A program made the translations under genes and the position numbers. The notes under the pieces are model-generated. The model was not told the origin of the DNA. It was given only the letters and a program-made list of their open reading frames with translations, and searched no databases. Positions 56,317 through 64,000 of a stretch of 64,000 nt of DNA are shown one piece after another (position 1 is the stretch's first letter; every line of letters begins with the position of its first letter). This stretch comes from Bradyrhizobium frederickii (GTDB lineage: Bacteria > Pseudomonadota > Alphaproteobacteria > Rhizobiales > Xanthobacteraceae). The stretch lies in NCBI RefSeq assembly GCF_004570865.1, contig NZ_SPQS01000005.1, positions 186,001 through 250,000 of the forward strand, written 5' to 3'.

Positions 56317-57398
56317 TGATCCTCTCCGGCGACCCGCCGCGCAGCCGCGTCCTCACGCTCGTTCTCGTCGTCGTCATCCTGGCACTGGCGGCGACACCGT
56401 TCCTGTTTCCGGGCGCCAAGGCGCTGAACGTCGCGGCCAAGATCTGCGTCTTCGCAGCGCTGGTCGCCTCTTATGACCTCCTGCTCGGCTATACCGGCTC
56501 GGTGTCGTTCGCCCACACTATGTTCTACGGCATTGGCAGCTACGCCATCGCCATCGCGCTTTATGGGATGGGTCCGAATTGGGCCGCGGTCGCAACCGGC
56601 ATCGTCGTCGGCCTGCCGCTCGCGGCCCTGCTCGCGCTTGCCATCGGCCTGTTCTCGCTGCGGGTTGCGGCGATCTTCTTTGCCATGATCACGCTCGCGG
56701 TCGCCTCCGCATTCCAGGTGCTGGCCTCGCAATTGTCCTGGCTGACCGGCGGTGAGGACGGGCGCAGCTTCCAGCTGCCTGAGCTGCTGCGCCCCGGCAC
56801 GGTGTTGATCTCCAAGAGCCTGTTCGGCTTCGAGATCAACGGCCGCATCCTGACCTTCTACCTGGTGTTCGCCGTCTCGGCCCTGATGATCCTCGCTTTG
56901 CTCCGCGTCGTGAACTCGCCGTTCGGGCGCGTGCTGCAGGCGATCCGCGAGAACCGCTTTCGTGCCGAGGCGCTCGGCTTCCGCACGGTGTTTCACCTGA
57001 CCTACGCCAATTGCCTCGCCGCGCTGGTCGCCGCCGGCGCCGGCATCTTGAACGCGCTGTGGCTGCGCTATGCCGGTCCCGATACCTCGCTCAGCTTCTC
57101 GATCATGCTGGACATCCTGCTGATGGTCGTGATCGGCGGCATGGGCACGATCTACGGCGCGATCATCGGCGCCAGCATCTTCATCCTCGCCCAGAACTAT
57201 TTGCAGTCGCTGATGGGCGTCGCCTCCAAGGCGGCCTCGGAAGCCGGCCTGCCGCTGCTGCCCGGGCTGCTGCATCCCGACCGCTGGCTGCTGTGGCTCG
57301 GGCTATTGTTCATCGCCAGCGTCTACTTCTTCCCGACCGGCGTGGTCGGACGGCTGCGCAACCCCGCGGGCGGCAAGGGCGCCGGCAGCTCGCATTAA
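56313..57398 (+). CDS. Liv-type ABC transporter permease (LivM-like)
   Basis: A 361-aa permease, the last gene of the operon, beginning in an ATGA overlap (MMILSGDPP). It has the family segments YDLLLGYTGSVSFAHTMFYGIGSYAIAIAL and AIRENRFRAEALGFRTVFHLTYANCLAAL. Around ten helices are predicted. A perfect 16-bp palindrome follows 29 bp after the stop. Together with the binding protein and two ATPases it forms a complete high-affinity importer. Confidence 0.94.
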   Translation: MMILSGDPPRSRVLTLVLVVVILALAATPFLFPGAKALNVAAKICVFAALVASYDLLLGYTGSVSFAHTMFYGIGSYAIAIALYGMGPNWAAVATGIVVGLPLAALLALAIGLFSLRVAAIFFAMITLAVASAFQVLASQLSWLTGGEDGRSFQLPELLRPGTVLISKSLFGFEINGRILTFYLVFAVSALMILALLRVVNSPFGRVLQAIRENRFRAEALGFRTVFHLTYANCLAALVAAGAGILNALWLRYAGPDTSLSFSIMLDILLMVVIGGMGTIYGAIIGASIFILAQNYLQSLMGVASKAASEAGLPLLPGLLHPDRWLLWLGLLFIASVYFFPTGVVGRLRNPAGGKGAGSSH

Positions 57399-57426
57399 CG
57401 CACGATTCATGATGCGGCGCCGTCAT

Positions 57427-57442
57427 TGCTGCGCGCGCAGCA
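57427..57442. terminator. palindrome after the Liv operon
   Basis: TGCTGCGCGCGCAGCA is a perfect 16-bp palindrome, able to form a 6-bp stem with a tight loop. No T-run follows. It may end the long operon transcript or mark an mRNA 3' boundary. Confidence 0.35.
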
Positions 57443-57496
57443 CAACTCTGGCGCGATTCCCGCTCCGCTGCGTACGAACGCGATCGCGCAACCCGA

Positions 57497-57512
57497 TTAA
57501 TGCTTAGGTAAC
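57497..57512 (+). promoter_or_regulatory. CtrA-like box upstream of the dCache-PAS-GGDEF-EAL gene
   Basis: TTAATGCTTAGGTAAC fits TTAA-N7-TTAAC with one mismatch, and is identical in both half-sites to the site at 22310. It is 61-76 bp upstream of the start codon. Overlapping CTTAGG/CCTAAG arms follow (57503-57524). Confidence 0.4.
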
Positions 57513-57572
57513 TGGCTTTCCTAAGGTTTAGGCCATTTGTGAGGTGTATTCCTGTTCCTCCAGGGAGGGGGA

Positions 57573-60500
57573 ATGCGCCAGGTCTTTTCCACGGTGGCAA
57601 CCGGAATGTCTCTAGCCGCAAGGAACGGCTGGGAGGCCTTGCTGCGGCGTGGTCCGGTCCTGTGGTTGACCCTGTGCGGCGTGTTGCTGGTCGCGGGCAT
57701 CTTCGGCGCGACGGCCATGGCCGTCGGCGAGTTTCGTGAGCGCACGCTGGCCAATCGCGAGCGCGAGCTGGAAAACACGGTGCAGCTGATCGCGCGGCAC
57801 TTCGATCAGCAATTCGAGGATTCCGACGTCGTCGCCGCCGATCTGATCGCGCAGATGAATCTGGCGGAGATCACCTCCCCGGCGATGTTCCGCGAACGCA
57901 TGTCGGGCCCTGCGGCGCACCAGATGCTGCGCGGCAAGATCAGCCCGGTGTCCTATCTCGGCGATATCGCGATCTACGATGCCGACGGCGAGCTGATCAA
58001 CTGGTCGCGGGCCCAGCCGCTGCCCAAGATCAACATTTCGTCCCGGGCCTACTTTCAGACGTTCAAGACCAATCCGCGGTCCGAACCGGTGCTGCTGGAA
58101 TCCGTCCGCAGCTTCATCATCAACAAATGGACCACGATCGTCGCACGCCGCTTGAACGGCGCGGACGGCACCTTCCTCGGCGCGATGGTCCGCCGGATCG
58201 ATCCGGACAGTTACCAGCACTATTTCGCATCCGTCGCACTTGCCGAGGGCACGGCCATCTCGCTGTTCGATCGCGAGGGCAAGATGCTGGCGCGCTATCC
58301 GCATCGCGAGGAGCTGATCGGGCGGAACTTCAAGGACGCGCCGCTGATGCGGAAGATGCTGGCTGAGGGCGGACAGCTGACGCTCCGCGGCAAGAGTCCC
58401 ATCGACGGCGAGGACCGACTCGGCTCGGCCGCATCGCTGACGCATTTCCCGCTCGTCATCATCGCCACCAACACGACAGCCGCGGCGCTGGCGGACTGGC
58501 GGCAGCAGACCGATTTCATGGTCATGACGGCGACGCTCTCGGCCTCCGTCATTGCCCTGATCCTCTATCTGATCATTCGCCAGATCAACCGGCAGAACCG
58601 CGAGGCGCAGAAACGGCTGGAGGCGGAGCGGCTGCGGCTCGACACCGCCTTGAACAACATGACGCAGGGGCTGATCCTGTACGACGCCGCGGGATATATC
58701 GTCACCTGCAACCGCCGCTACGCCGACATGTTCGACCTCTCCCACGACGTCATCAAGCCCGGCTGCCACATCCGCGAGGCGATGTATCATCGGAAGGAGC
58801 GCGGCGCGTTCGACGGCGACGTCGAGGCGTTTTGCGCCGACGTCATGAGGGTGGTTGCCGAAGGCACGGTCTCCACCCGAATGCATCAACTGGCCAATGG
58901 CCGCGCCTTTCAAGTCATCAACACCCCGCTCGAACAGGGCGGCTGGGTCGCTACGATCGAAGACGTCACCGAGCGCCGCAACCTGGAACAGGAGCGCGAC
59001 CGCAACTACACGTTCTTGCGCGAGATCATCGACCACATCCCGTCGCAGATCACGGTGAAGGACGCTCGCACGCGGCAATATCTCCTGCTGAACGGCGTCG
59101 CCGAGCAGCTGTTCGGCCAGTCGCGTCAGGATATCGTGGGCAAGACCGCTTTCGACATCTTCCCCGAGGCGTCCGCCGCCCGCATCACCGAGGACGACAG
59201 CTACGCGTTGAAATCCCCCAGAGGATTGTTCAAGGATGAGCACGCCTGGCACATGCTCGGCAAAGGGCTGCGCTACATTACGTCGACCCGGATCGGCATC
59301 AACGACGGAGCCGGCGAGCCGCGCTATCTCATTCATGTGATTGATGACGTCACCGAGCGGCGCCGGGCCGACGAGAAGATCGAGCATATGGCGCATTACG
59401 ATGCGCTGACCGACCTGCCGAACCGCACCTTGTTCCGCGAGCAGATCGAACGCGAGCTGGCGAAGGTCACGGGCGGGGATCAGTTCGCACTGCTCTATAT
59501 CGACGTCGACGAGTTCAAGGGCATCAACGATTCGCTCGGACATCATGTCGGCGACGAGCTGTTGAAGGCGATCGCAAGCCGTCTGCGCGGCTGTCTCAAG
59601 GAGGGCGATCTGATCGCACGACTGGGCGGCGACGAGTTCGCGGTGATCCAGACCGGGATCCAATCCTCCGCCGAGGTGCTGTCCTTCGTGACCCGGATCT
59701 ACCAGGCGATCCGGCAGCCCTATCATTGCCTCGGCCATCAGCTCTCGACGGACGCGAGCATCGGGATCGCGCTGGCGCCGCAGGACGGCACCGATCTCGA
59801 CCAGCTCGTCAAGAACGCCGACCTCGCGATGTACGGTGCCAAGGCCGAAGGGCGCCGCACCCATCGCTTCTTCGAGCCGGCAATGGATGCTTGCGCCAGG
59901 GCGCGCCTGAGCATGGAGCAGGATTTGCGACAGGCGCTGGTGGATGGCGGCTTCGAGATTCACTATCAGCCGCTGGTCGACCTGCGCTCAGGCGAGGTCT
60001 CGGGCTGCGAGGCGCTGCTGCGCTGGCGCCATCCGGAACGCGGCATGGTGTCGCCGGCGGAGTTCATTCCGGTCGCCGAGGACACCGGCCTGATCACCGA
60101 GCTCGGCGAGTGGGTGCTGCGCATGGCCTGCAACGAGGCCGCGACCTGGCCGACGCATATCCGCGTCGCGGTCAACGTGTCGCCGGTGCAGCTCAAATGC
60201 GACACGCTGGCGCTTCGCATCGCGGGCGCACTCGCCGCCTCCGGACTCGACCCACGCCGGCTCGAGCTCGAGATCACCGAGGCCGTGCTGATCCGCGACG
60301 ACGAGGCAGCGCTCTCGATCCTGCACCAGCTCCGCTCGATCGGCGTGCGCATCGCGCTCGACGATTTCGGCACCGGCTATTCCTCGCTCAGCTATCTCAA
60401 GCGTTTCCCGTTCGACAAGATCAAGATCGACCGTTGCTTCGTTGCCGACATCGCGGAGACCAGCGGTGCGCCCGTGATCGTGCAGGCGGTGGTGAACATC

Positions 60501-60695
60501 GCCGCGGCCAGCAGCATGACCACGGTCGCCGAGGGCGTCGAGACCGAGGCGCAGCGCGAGATGCTGCGCGCACTCGGCTGCACGCAGATGCAGGGCTATC
60601 TGTTCAGCCCGCCGAAGCCGGCCGCCGAGGTGCGTAAACTGTTCGGCCCGAGCGATGGCTTGCCCGCAGTCTTGCCGGTGGCGGCCGTGGCCTGA
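57573..60695 (+). CDS. membrane c-di-GMP protein, dCache-PAS-PAS-GGDEF-EAL
   Basis: A 1040-aa receptor. Membrane helix 1 (about 30-50) precedes an extracytoplasmic dCache-like sensor (about 60-305) and helix 2 (about 315-335). Two PAS modules follow (about 355-465 and 480-600), then GGDEF (about 620-780; GGDEF at 685-689) and EAL (about 790-1030; EALLR with Glu813, DDFGTGYSSLSYL). Both output domains have their signature motifs. The I-site position reads KEGD instead of RxxD, so feedback inhibition may be weak. GGAGGGGGA precedes the ATG. The stop overlaps the next gene by one base. Confidence 0.93.
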   Translation: MRQVFSTVATGMSLAARNGWEALLRRGPVLWLTLCGVLLVAGIFGATAMAVGEFRERTLANRERELENTVQLIARHFDQQFEDSDVVAADLIAQMNLAEITSPAMFRERMSGPAAHQMLRGKISPVSYLGDIAIYDADGELINWSRAQPLPKINISSRAYFQTFKTNPRSEPVLLESVRSFIINKWTTIVARRLNGADGTFLGAMVRRIDPDSYQHYFASVALAEGTAISLFDREGKMLARYPHREELIGRNFKDAPLMRKMLAEGGQLTLRGKSPIDGEDRLGSAASLTHFPLVIIATNTTAAALADWRQQTDFMVMTATLSASVIALILYLIIRQINRQNREAQKRLEAERLRLDTALNNMTQGLILYDAAGYIVTCNRRYADMFDLSHDVIKPGCHIREAMYHRKERGAFDGDVEAFCADVMRVVAEGTVSTRMHQLANGRAFQVINTPLEQGGWVATIEDVTERRNLEQERDRNYTFLREIIDHIPSQITVKDARTRQYLLLNGVAEQLFGQSRQDIVGKTAFDIFPEASAARITEDDSYALKSPRGLFKDEHAWHMLGKGLRYITSTRIGINDGAGEPRYLIHVIDDVTERRRADEKIEHMAHYDALTDLPNRTLFREQIERELAKVTGGDQFALLYIDVDEFKGINDSLGHHVGDELLKAIASRLRGCLKEGDLIARLGGDEFAVIQTGIQSSAEVLSFVTRIYQAIRQPYHCLGHQLSTDASIGIALAPQDGTDLDQLVKNADLAMYGAKAEGRRTHRFFEPAMDACARARLSMEQDLRQALVDGGFEIHYQPLVDLRSGEVSGCEALLRWRHPERGMVSPAEFIPVAEDTGLITELGEWVLRMACNEAATWPTHIRVAVNVSPVQLKCDTLALRIAGALAASGLDPRRLELEITEAVLIRDDEAALSILHQLRSIGVRIALDDFGTGYSSLSYLKRFPFDKIKIDRCFVADIAETSGAPVIVQAVVNIAAASSMTTVAEGVETEAQREMLRALGCTQMQGYLFSPPKPAAEVRKLFGPSDGLPAVLPVAAVA

Positions 60696-61774
60696 TGGCG
60701 AAGCCAATGAAGTCGTCGAGCAAGACGTCAAGAAGAACTTCGGCCAAGTCGGTCGACGTCGCGGATTCCTATGCCGTGCGGCTGATGCAGCATTTGGTGG
60801 TGCCGACCTTCGTGATCGACCCGAAGCGCCGCGTCGTGATCTGGAACAGGGCCTGCGAACGATTGACCGGCCTCGCCGCCTCGGAGGTGATCGGCACCGA
60901 CAAGCACTGGCAGGGATTCTACGAGACCAGGCGCCCCTGCCTTGCCGACCTCGTCGCGCTCGACCGGCCGGAGCTGCTTCCGGAGTTCTATTCGGAATAT
61001 GCCGCGCGCGGCCATAACGGCCTCGGCTTTTCCGCGGAGAACTGGTGCACGATGCCGAAGCTCGGCAACCAGCTCTATCTCGCCATCGACGCCGGCCCGA
61101 TCCACGACGAGGCCGGCCATCTGATCGCGGTGGTGGAGACGCTGCGCGACCTCACCGATCAGAAGCGCGCCGAGATGGCGCTGAAGGAGCTCGCCACCAA
61201 GGACGGGTTGACCGGCCTGTCGAACCGCCGTGCGTTCGACCAGACGCTGGTGACGGAGTGGGCCCGCGCCCACCGCACGCAGAGGCCGCTGGCGCTGCTG
61301 TTCGCCGACGTCGATCATTTCAAGCTGTTCAACGACCATCACGGCCACCAGACCGGCGATGAATGCCTGCGCGCGGTCGCCGCCGTCGTCAGCCGGCATG
61401 CCGTGCGCCCGCTCGATCTCGCCAGCCGCTACGGCGGCGAGGAGTTTGCGCTGATCCTGCCCGACATGGATTGCGACAGCGCCTGCGTCATCGCCGAGGA
61501 GATCCGCGGCGCGGTCACGGCCTTAGCGATCGCCCATGGCGCCGCGGGCGCGGGCGACCAGGTCACCCTCAGCGTCGGCGTCGCCAGCCAGATTCCCGGC
61601 GCGGGAGACAGCGGCCCCGACCGGCTGCTGGGTGCGGCCGACGAGGCGCTCTATGTCGCCAAGCGGCTCGGCCGCAATCGCGTCATCAGCGCCGAGCGGG
61701 TGTTGGCCGAGTTCGCCAGCCTCGGCCGGCAGGCCGCAGCGGTTCCGGGCCCTCTCCGGCGCAAATCGGCGTAA
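60695..61774 (+). CDS. PAS-GGDEF diguanylate cyclase
   Basis: A 359-aa soluble cyclase. A PAS domain (about 25-155) with VIDPKRRVVIWNRACERLTGL leads to GGDEF (about 170-335). The signature is GGEEF (247-251), and an intact I-site RPLD (238-241) lies five residues before it, so activity with product inhibition is expected. The ATG overlaps the TGA of the preceding gene (TGATG), implying translational coupling with a dual-domain c-di-GMP protein. It would make c-di-GMP while the neighbour can degrade it. Confidence 0.93.
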   Translation: MAKPMKSSSKTSRRTSAKSVDVADSYAVRLMQHLVVPTFVIDPKRRVVIWNRACERLTGLAASEVIGTDKHWQGFYETRRPCLADLVALDRPELLPEFYSEYAARGHNGLGFSAENWCTMPKLGNQLYLAIDAGPIHDEAGHLIAVVETLRDLTDQKRAEMALKELATKDGLTGLSNRRAFDQTLVTEWARAHRTQRPLALLFADVDHFKLFNDHHGHQTGDECLRAVAAVVSRHAVRPLDLASRYGGEEFALILPDMDCDSACVIAEEIRGAVTALAIAHGAAGAGDQVTLSVGVASQIPGAGDSGPDRLLGAADEALYVAKRLGRNRVISAERVLAEFASLGRQAAAVPGPLRRKSA

Positions 61775-61836
61775 GACCCGTTGCGGCGAGAAGCGGTTGC
61801 TCCCCCCTCGCCAATCGGCTAAATGAACCTCGACTA

Positions 61837-61913
61837 GCACCCGTAGCTCAGCTGGATAGAGCGTTGCCCTCCGAAGGCAAAGGTCACACGTTCGAATCGT
61901 GTCGGGTGCGCCA
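61837..61913 (+). tRNA. tRNA-Arg (anticodon CCG)
   Basis: All arms fold. Acceptor GCACCCG/CGGGTGC; D stem GCTC/GAGC; anticodon stem TTGCC/GGCAA with loop CTCCGAA, giving CCG; T stem ACACG/CGTGT with loop TTCGAAT; encoded GCCA 3' end. A TTTTTT run follows immediately (61915-61920). It reads the CGG codon. Confidence 0.97.
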
Positions 61914-62338
61914 GTTTTTTCAAGACCTTACTAAAAATTACGCTTGTGGCGAATCATGCCGTTCGCACCGGGTCAGCAACTTGCAACCTTTTGACCAGTT
62001 TTCTCAAGAGGAGCCGATTGACGTAGCAAGTTGGCGTCGACCCAAATTTTGCGGCCAATCCCATTGGCCGTAGGCCAAAGCGACCTGAGCAGCAGGGGCG
62101 CCTGAATCATGCGGAATTCGGGACGACACTGACGAGCATTGCCTCGAATTGGCGAAGCAGGCCCCTCAATGCGACTTGATCCAAATCAACCGACGACCGG
62201 AGCAGCCGTGCTCTGCTTTTCCAGCCAAGAATAGACGTTCGACGACATTGCATGGACCAGACCAACGGCGTCTCTGGTTCAGGTCGGGCAAACTGCGCAC
62301 CGCTCAGCGGTGAGCCGCCGTGAGAAGGCACTTTCCTC
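61914..62338. other. gap after tRNA-Arg, lower GC, with a FixK/FNR box
   Basis: A 425-bp stretch without a protein-like frame. The first about 130 bp are clearly lower in GC than the window average. A perfect FNR/FixK box is at 62176. No duplicate of the tRNA 3' end and no integrase are visible in the 2 kb to the window edge. Confidence 0.5.
62176..62189 (+). promoter_or_regulatory. perfect FNR/FixK box
   Basis: TTGATCCAAATCAA is an exact TTGAT-N4-ATCAA, the site bound by FNR and FixK-type proteins. It lies 150-163 bp before the Crp/Fnr-family start codon. At the usual -41.5 position, transcription would begin near 62224. Confidence 0.6.
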
Positions 62339-63121
62339 ATGCCCACGGCCTCGATCATTCCAGTTCACACAAGACTTGGAATCAACAACCGGCTCCTGCT
62401 TGCACTGTCTCCCGCGACGTTAGACCGGCTGCTAAAGGCTTCTGAACCAGTAGCTCTCTCCAAAGGAGAGCACATTGAGACCGCAGGACAGCCGATCACG
62501 CACATCCATTTTATCAACCGGGGATTGGTTTGTGCAACCAAGGCAGTGAGAGATGGCCGGGTTGTCGAGATCGCAGCAATCGGAATCGAGGGCATCGCCG
62601 AGTTCGTCACGCTGCTCGGCATGGACCGGTCACTAGTCGATACGGCAGTCCGGATCCCGGGTATGGCGATCCGCATCAGGCGCGAGGTCCTCATGCACGA
62701 GATGGAGGGGGATAGGCCGCTTCGCGAATTGATGCAGGCCTATGTGTGCTTCGGCCTTAAGGAAGTTGCACGGCACGTCGCCTGCATTCGACTGCATCAT
62801 CTCGATCAGCGGTGCTGCCGCTGGCTGTTGATTGCTCATGACCATGCCCTGTCAGATGATTTTCCGCTGACCCATGAGGATCTTGCGATGATGCTTGGCT
62901 ACCAGCGCGCAGGCGTTTCGGTCGCCATGGCCTCGCTCGTCAAGGCGGGACTTATCGAGCACAAGCGGGGCAGAGTGATAATAACCGACCGGCCCGGTCT
63001 CGAGGCGGCTTCCTGTGAATGCTATCGGGAAATGCAGACCGAACTCGACGAATTCCTGCCAGCGAAGAAATCGGCCCAACTGTTCGAAGTCGGACAGAAC
63101 ACCAAGGTGCGGCGCCGCTAA
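62339..63121 (+). CDS. Crp/Fnr-family transcriptional regulator
   Basis: A 260-aa regulator. The N-terminal cyclic-nucleotide-like beta-roll (about 25-145) contains GQPITHIHFINRGLVCATKAV but lacks the cysteine cluster of FNR. The C-terminal winged helix has LTHEDLAMMLGYQRAGVSVAMASLVKAG, of the YeiL/FixK-distant type common in Bradyrhizobium. A perfect FNR/FixK box upstream suggests it is induced under low oxygen as a secondary regulator. Its sequence composition is slightly lower in GC than the rest. A small gene and a DUF1269 gene follow on the same strand. Confidence 0.88.
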   Translation: MPTASIIPVHTRLGINNRLLLALSPATLDRLLKASEPVALSKGEHIETAGQPITHIHFINRGLVCATKAVRDGRVVEIAAIGIEGIAEFVTLLGMDRSLVDTAVRIPGMAIRIRREVLMHEMEGDRPLRELMQAYVCFGLKEVARHVACIRLHHLDQRCCRWLLIAHDHALSDDFPLTHEDLAMMLGYQRAGVSVAMASLVKAGLIEHKRGRVIITDRPGLEAASCECYREMQTELDEFLPAKKSAQLFEVGQNTKVRRR

Positions 63122-63194
63122 CTTCCTTCCGTTGCGCTTTTAGGCCGGCGAGGCGGTGAGCACCCTGCAACACGCCTGATCAAGGGAGACTGGA

Positions 63195-63347
63195 ATGGCT
63201 TCCACCGATCTTCAGGCTAACCAGTTGCGTCATCAAGTCGAAGAAACGATGCAGACCTGCTCGGCGCTGTTCGTCGCCCAGGGCGGCGCGAGCCGGCTGG
63301 ACCGGCCCCGCATTCGTGCCGGCGCATACCGCTCAGACAAAAGTTAG
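63195..63347 (+). CDS. small hypothetical protein, 50 aa
   Basis: A 50-codon frame, MASTDLQANQLRHQVEETMQ ... SDKS, preceded by AGGGAG at good spacing. The N-terminal half is helical and amphipathic, and the C-terminal half is Arg-rich. No homology recognised. It is placed between the Crp/Fnr and DUF1269 genes on the same strand. It could be the N-terminal remnant of a larger gene. Confidence 0.5.
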   Translation: MASTDLQANQLRHQVEETMQTCSALFVAQGGASRLDRPRIRAGAYRSDKS

Positions 63348-63421
63348 CGTCAAGGCCAGACGCAGCCTGAGGCCCGGGAGTTTACCAGGTGGAATTCAAC
63401 CCAACGGAAAGGCAAGCAGTG

Positions 63422-64000
63422 ATGAGCAGATTTGTCGTAACTACATTTGGCACCGAGGCGAAAGCGTATGAAGGTACGCACGCCTTGAAGGAACTCCATG
63501 CAGAAGGTGAGCTCACGCTTTACGGATTCGCCGTCATCGCCAAGGACGCCGGCGGACAGGTGTCGATCAAGCAGGCGCCGGATGATCTGACCGGCACGGC
63601 GCTCGGCACTCTGGTCGGCGCGCTGGTTGGCCTGCTTGGCGGCCCGGCTGGTGTCGTTGTCGGGATGACCGCCGGCATGATGCTGGGAAGTATCGGGGAC
63701 CTCATCAACATCGGGGTCGGCGCCGATTTCGTTGACAAGGTGTCCCGTGAGCTCGCTCCGGGCAAGACGGCTGTCATCGCCGAAGTCGATGAAGAATGGG
63801 TCACGCCGCTCGATGCGCGCATGGAGGCAATCGGCGGGTCTGTAGCGCGCCAATGGCGTTCGGATTTCGAGGACGCTCAGATCGCGAAGGAAACTGCCGC
63901 CCGAAAGGCCGAACTGGGACAATTGAAGGCCGAAATAGCTCAGTCCGGCGCAGACGCCAAGGCCAAGCTCCGCGCAAGGATCAACGAGGTCACGGCCAAG
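63422..64000 (+). CDS. DUF1269 family protein (3' end outside window)
   Basis: At least 193 codons, open to the last base. It begins MSRFVVTTFGTEAKAYEGTH and has a Gly/Ala hydrophobic core, TGTALGTLVGALVGLLGGPA ... GVVVGMTAGMMLGSIG, probably a membrane-associated glycine-zipper hairpin. VDEEWVTPLDARMEAIGGSV follows, matching DUF1269 proteins, which are often stress-associated. The last about 35 codons are a charged Ala/Lys/Glu helix not present in every family member. The ribosome-binding site (GGAAAGG) is moderate. Nearby low-oxygen signals suggest stress or microaerobic induction (inference). Confidence 0.8.
   Translation, partial: MSRFVVTTFGTEAKAYEGTHALKELHAEGELTLYGFAVIAKDAGGQVSIKQAPDDLTGTALGTLVGALVGLLGGPAGVVVGMTAGMMLGSIGDLINIGVGADFVDKVSRELAPGKTAVIAEVDEEWVTPLDARMEAIGGSVARQWRSDFEDAQIAKETAARKAELGQLKAEIAQSGADAKAKLRARINEVTAK

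Noticed and set aside
57612..59963. Long minus-strand frame (783 codons) opposite the dCache-PAS-GGDEF-EAL gene
   Set aside because: Same antisense artefact of GC bias; no motif, no ribosome-binding site, composition unlike real proteins.
63350..63922. 190-codon minus-strand frame at the window end
   Set aside because: It is antisense to the DUF1269 gene, which has the better start and family match and runs off the window.
61837..64000. Integrated element with att sites at tRNA-Arg
   Set aside because: No integrase, transposase or duplicated tRNA end lies within the window, so it is reported only as a possible boundary, not as a mobile element.

Overview
The window looks like chromosomal DNA of a Bradyrhizobium-type alphaproteobacterium (Rhizobiales). 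It is GC-rich (about 64-65% by eye, not computed). It carries a RegSR redox two-component pair, several PAS/c-di-GMP and chemotaxis proteins, intracellular PHA metabolism, and many dispersed palindromic intergenic repeats of the kind seen in rhizobial genomes. The genus call is inference from gene content and repeat style; no database was searched.

Layout. 1-2.6 kb: an EmrAB-type efflux pair (adaptor cut by the window edge). 2.7-5.5 kb: a phosphotransferase-fold protein and a membrane chemotaxis receptor, both on the minus strand. 5.8-9.4 kb (minus): an aromatic catabolism block, pcaF, a second intradiol dioxygenase, pcaH and pcaG. 9.8-19.1 kb: mutS and glnD, separated by a soluble PAS chemotaxis receptor, a membrane protein and an OsmC protein. 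19.3-26.4 kb: ogt, a DUF1304 membrane protein, a Liv-type binding protein, a DUF1330 protein, penicillin-binding protein 1A, an unknown protein and a YgjP-like metallopeptidase. 26.7-32.8 kb: PHA depolymerase, an ABC-2 exporter, regS-regR and mmcB. 33.1-45.1 kb: two convergent GH13 enzymes, an MBL hydrolase, a HxlR regulator with a divergent ABM-domain gene, an esterase, an MFS pump, a luciferase-like monooxygenase, a cytochrome P450 and an SDR. 45.2-48.4 kb: an HWE-type kinase and a PAS-GGDEF-EAL protein. 48.6-57.4 kb: a sigma54-dependent PAS-AAA-Fis activator followed by a CoA-transferase plus complete Liv-type ABC transporter. 57.6-61.8 kb: two overlapping c-di-GMP genes. 61.8-64 kb: tRNA-Arg(CCG), a Crp/Fnr regulator preceded by a perfect FixK/FNR box, a 50-codon gene and a truncated DUF1269 gene.

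How the parts fit. The most coherent candidate system is 48.6-57.4 kb. The activator gene is followed by a good -24/-12 promoter (50176-50191) with a long inverted repeat about 100 bp upstream. That promoter faces a fused CoA-transferase, a periplasmic binding protein, two ATPases and two permeases whose last four genes overlap or nearly abut. This suggests sigma54-controlled uptake and CoA activation of an unidentified carboxylic acid. Other regulatory signals read directly from the DNA are CtrA-like boxes before PBP1A and two c-di-GMP genes, an operator-like direct repeat between the HxlR gene and its divergent neighbour, and palindromes before the MFS pump, the soluble MCP and the YgjP gene. 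Palindromic repeats fill most intergenic gaps, including gaps inside operons (regS/regR, the Liv operon and the ABC-2 exporter).
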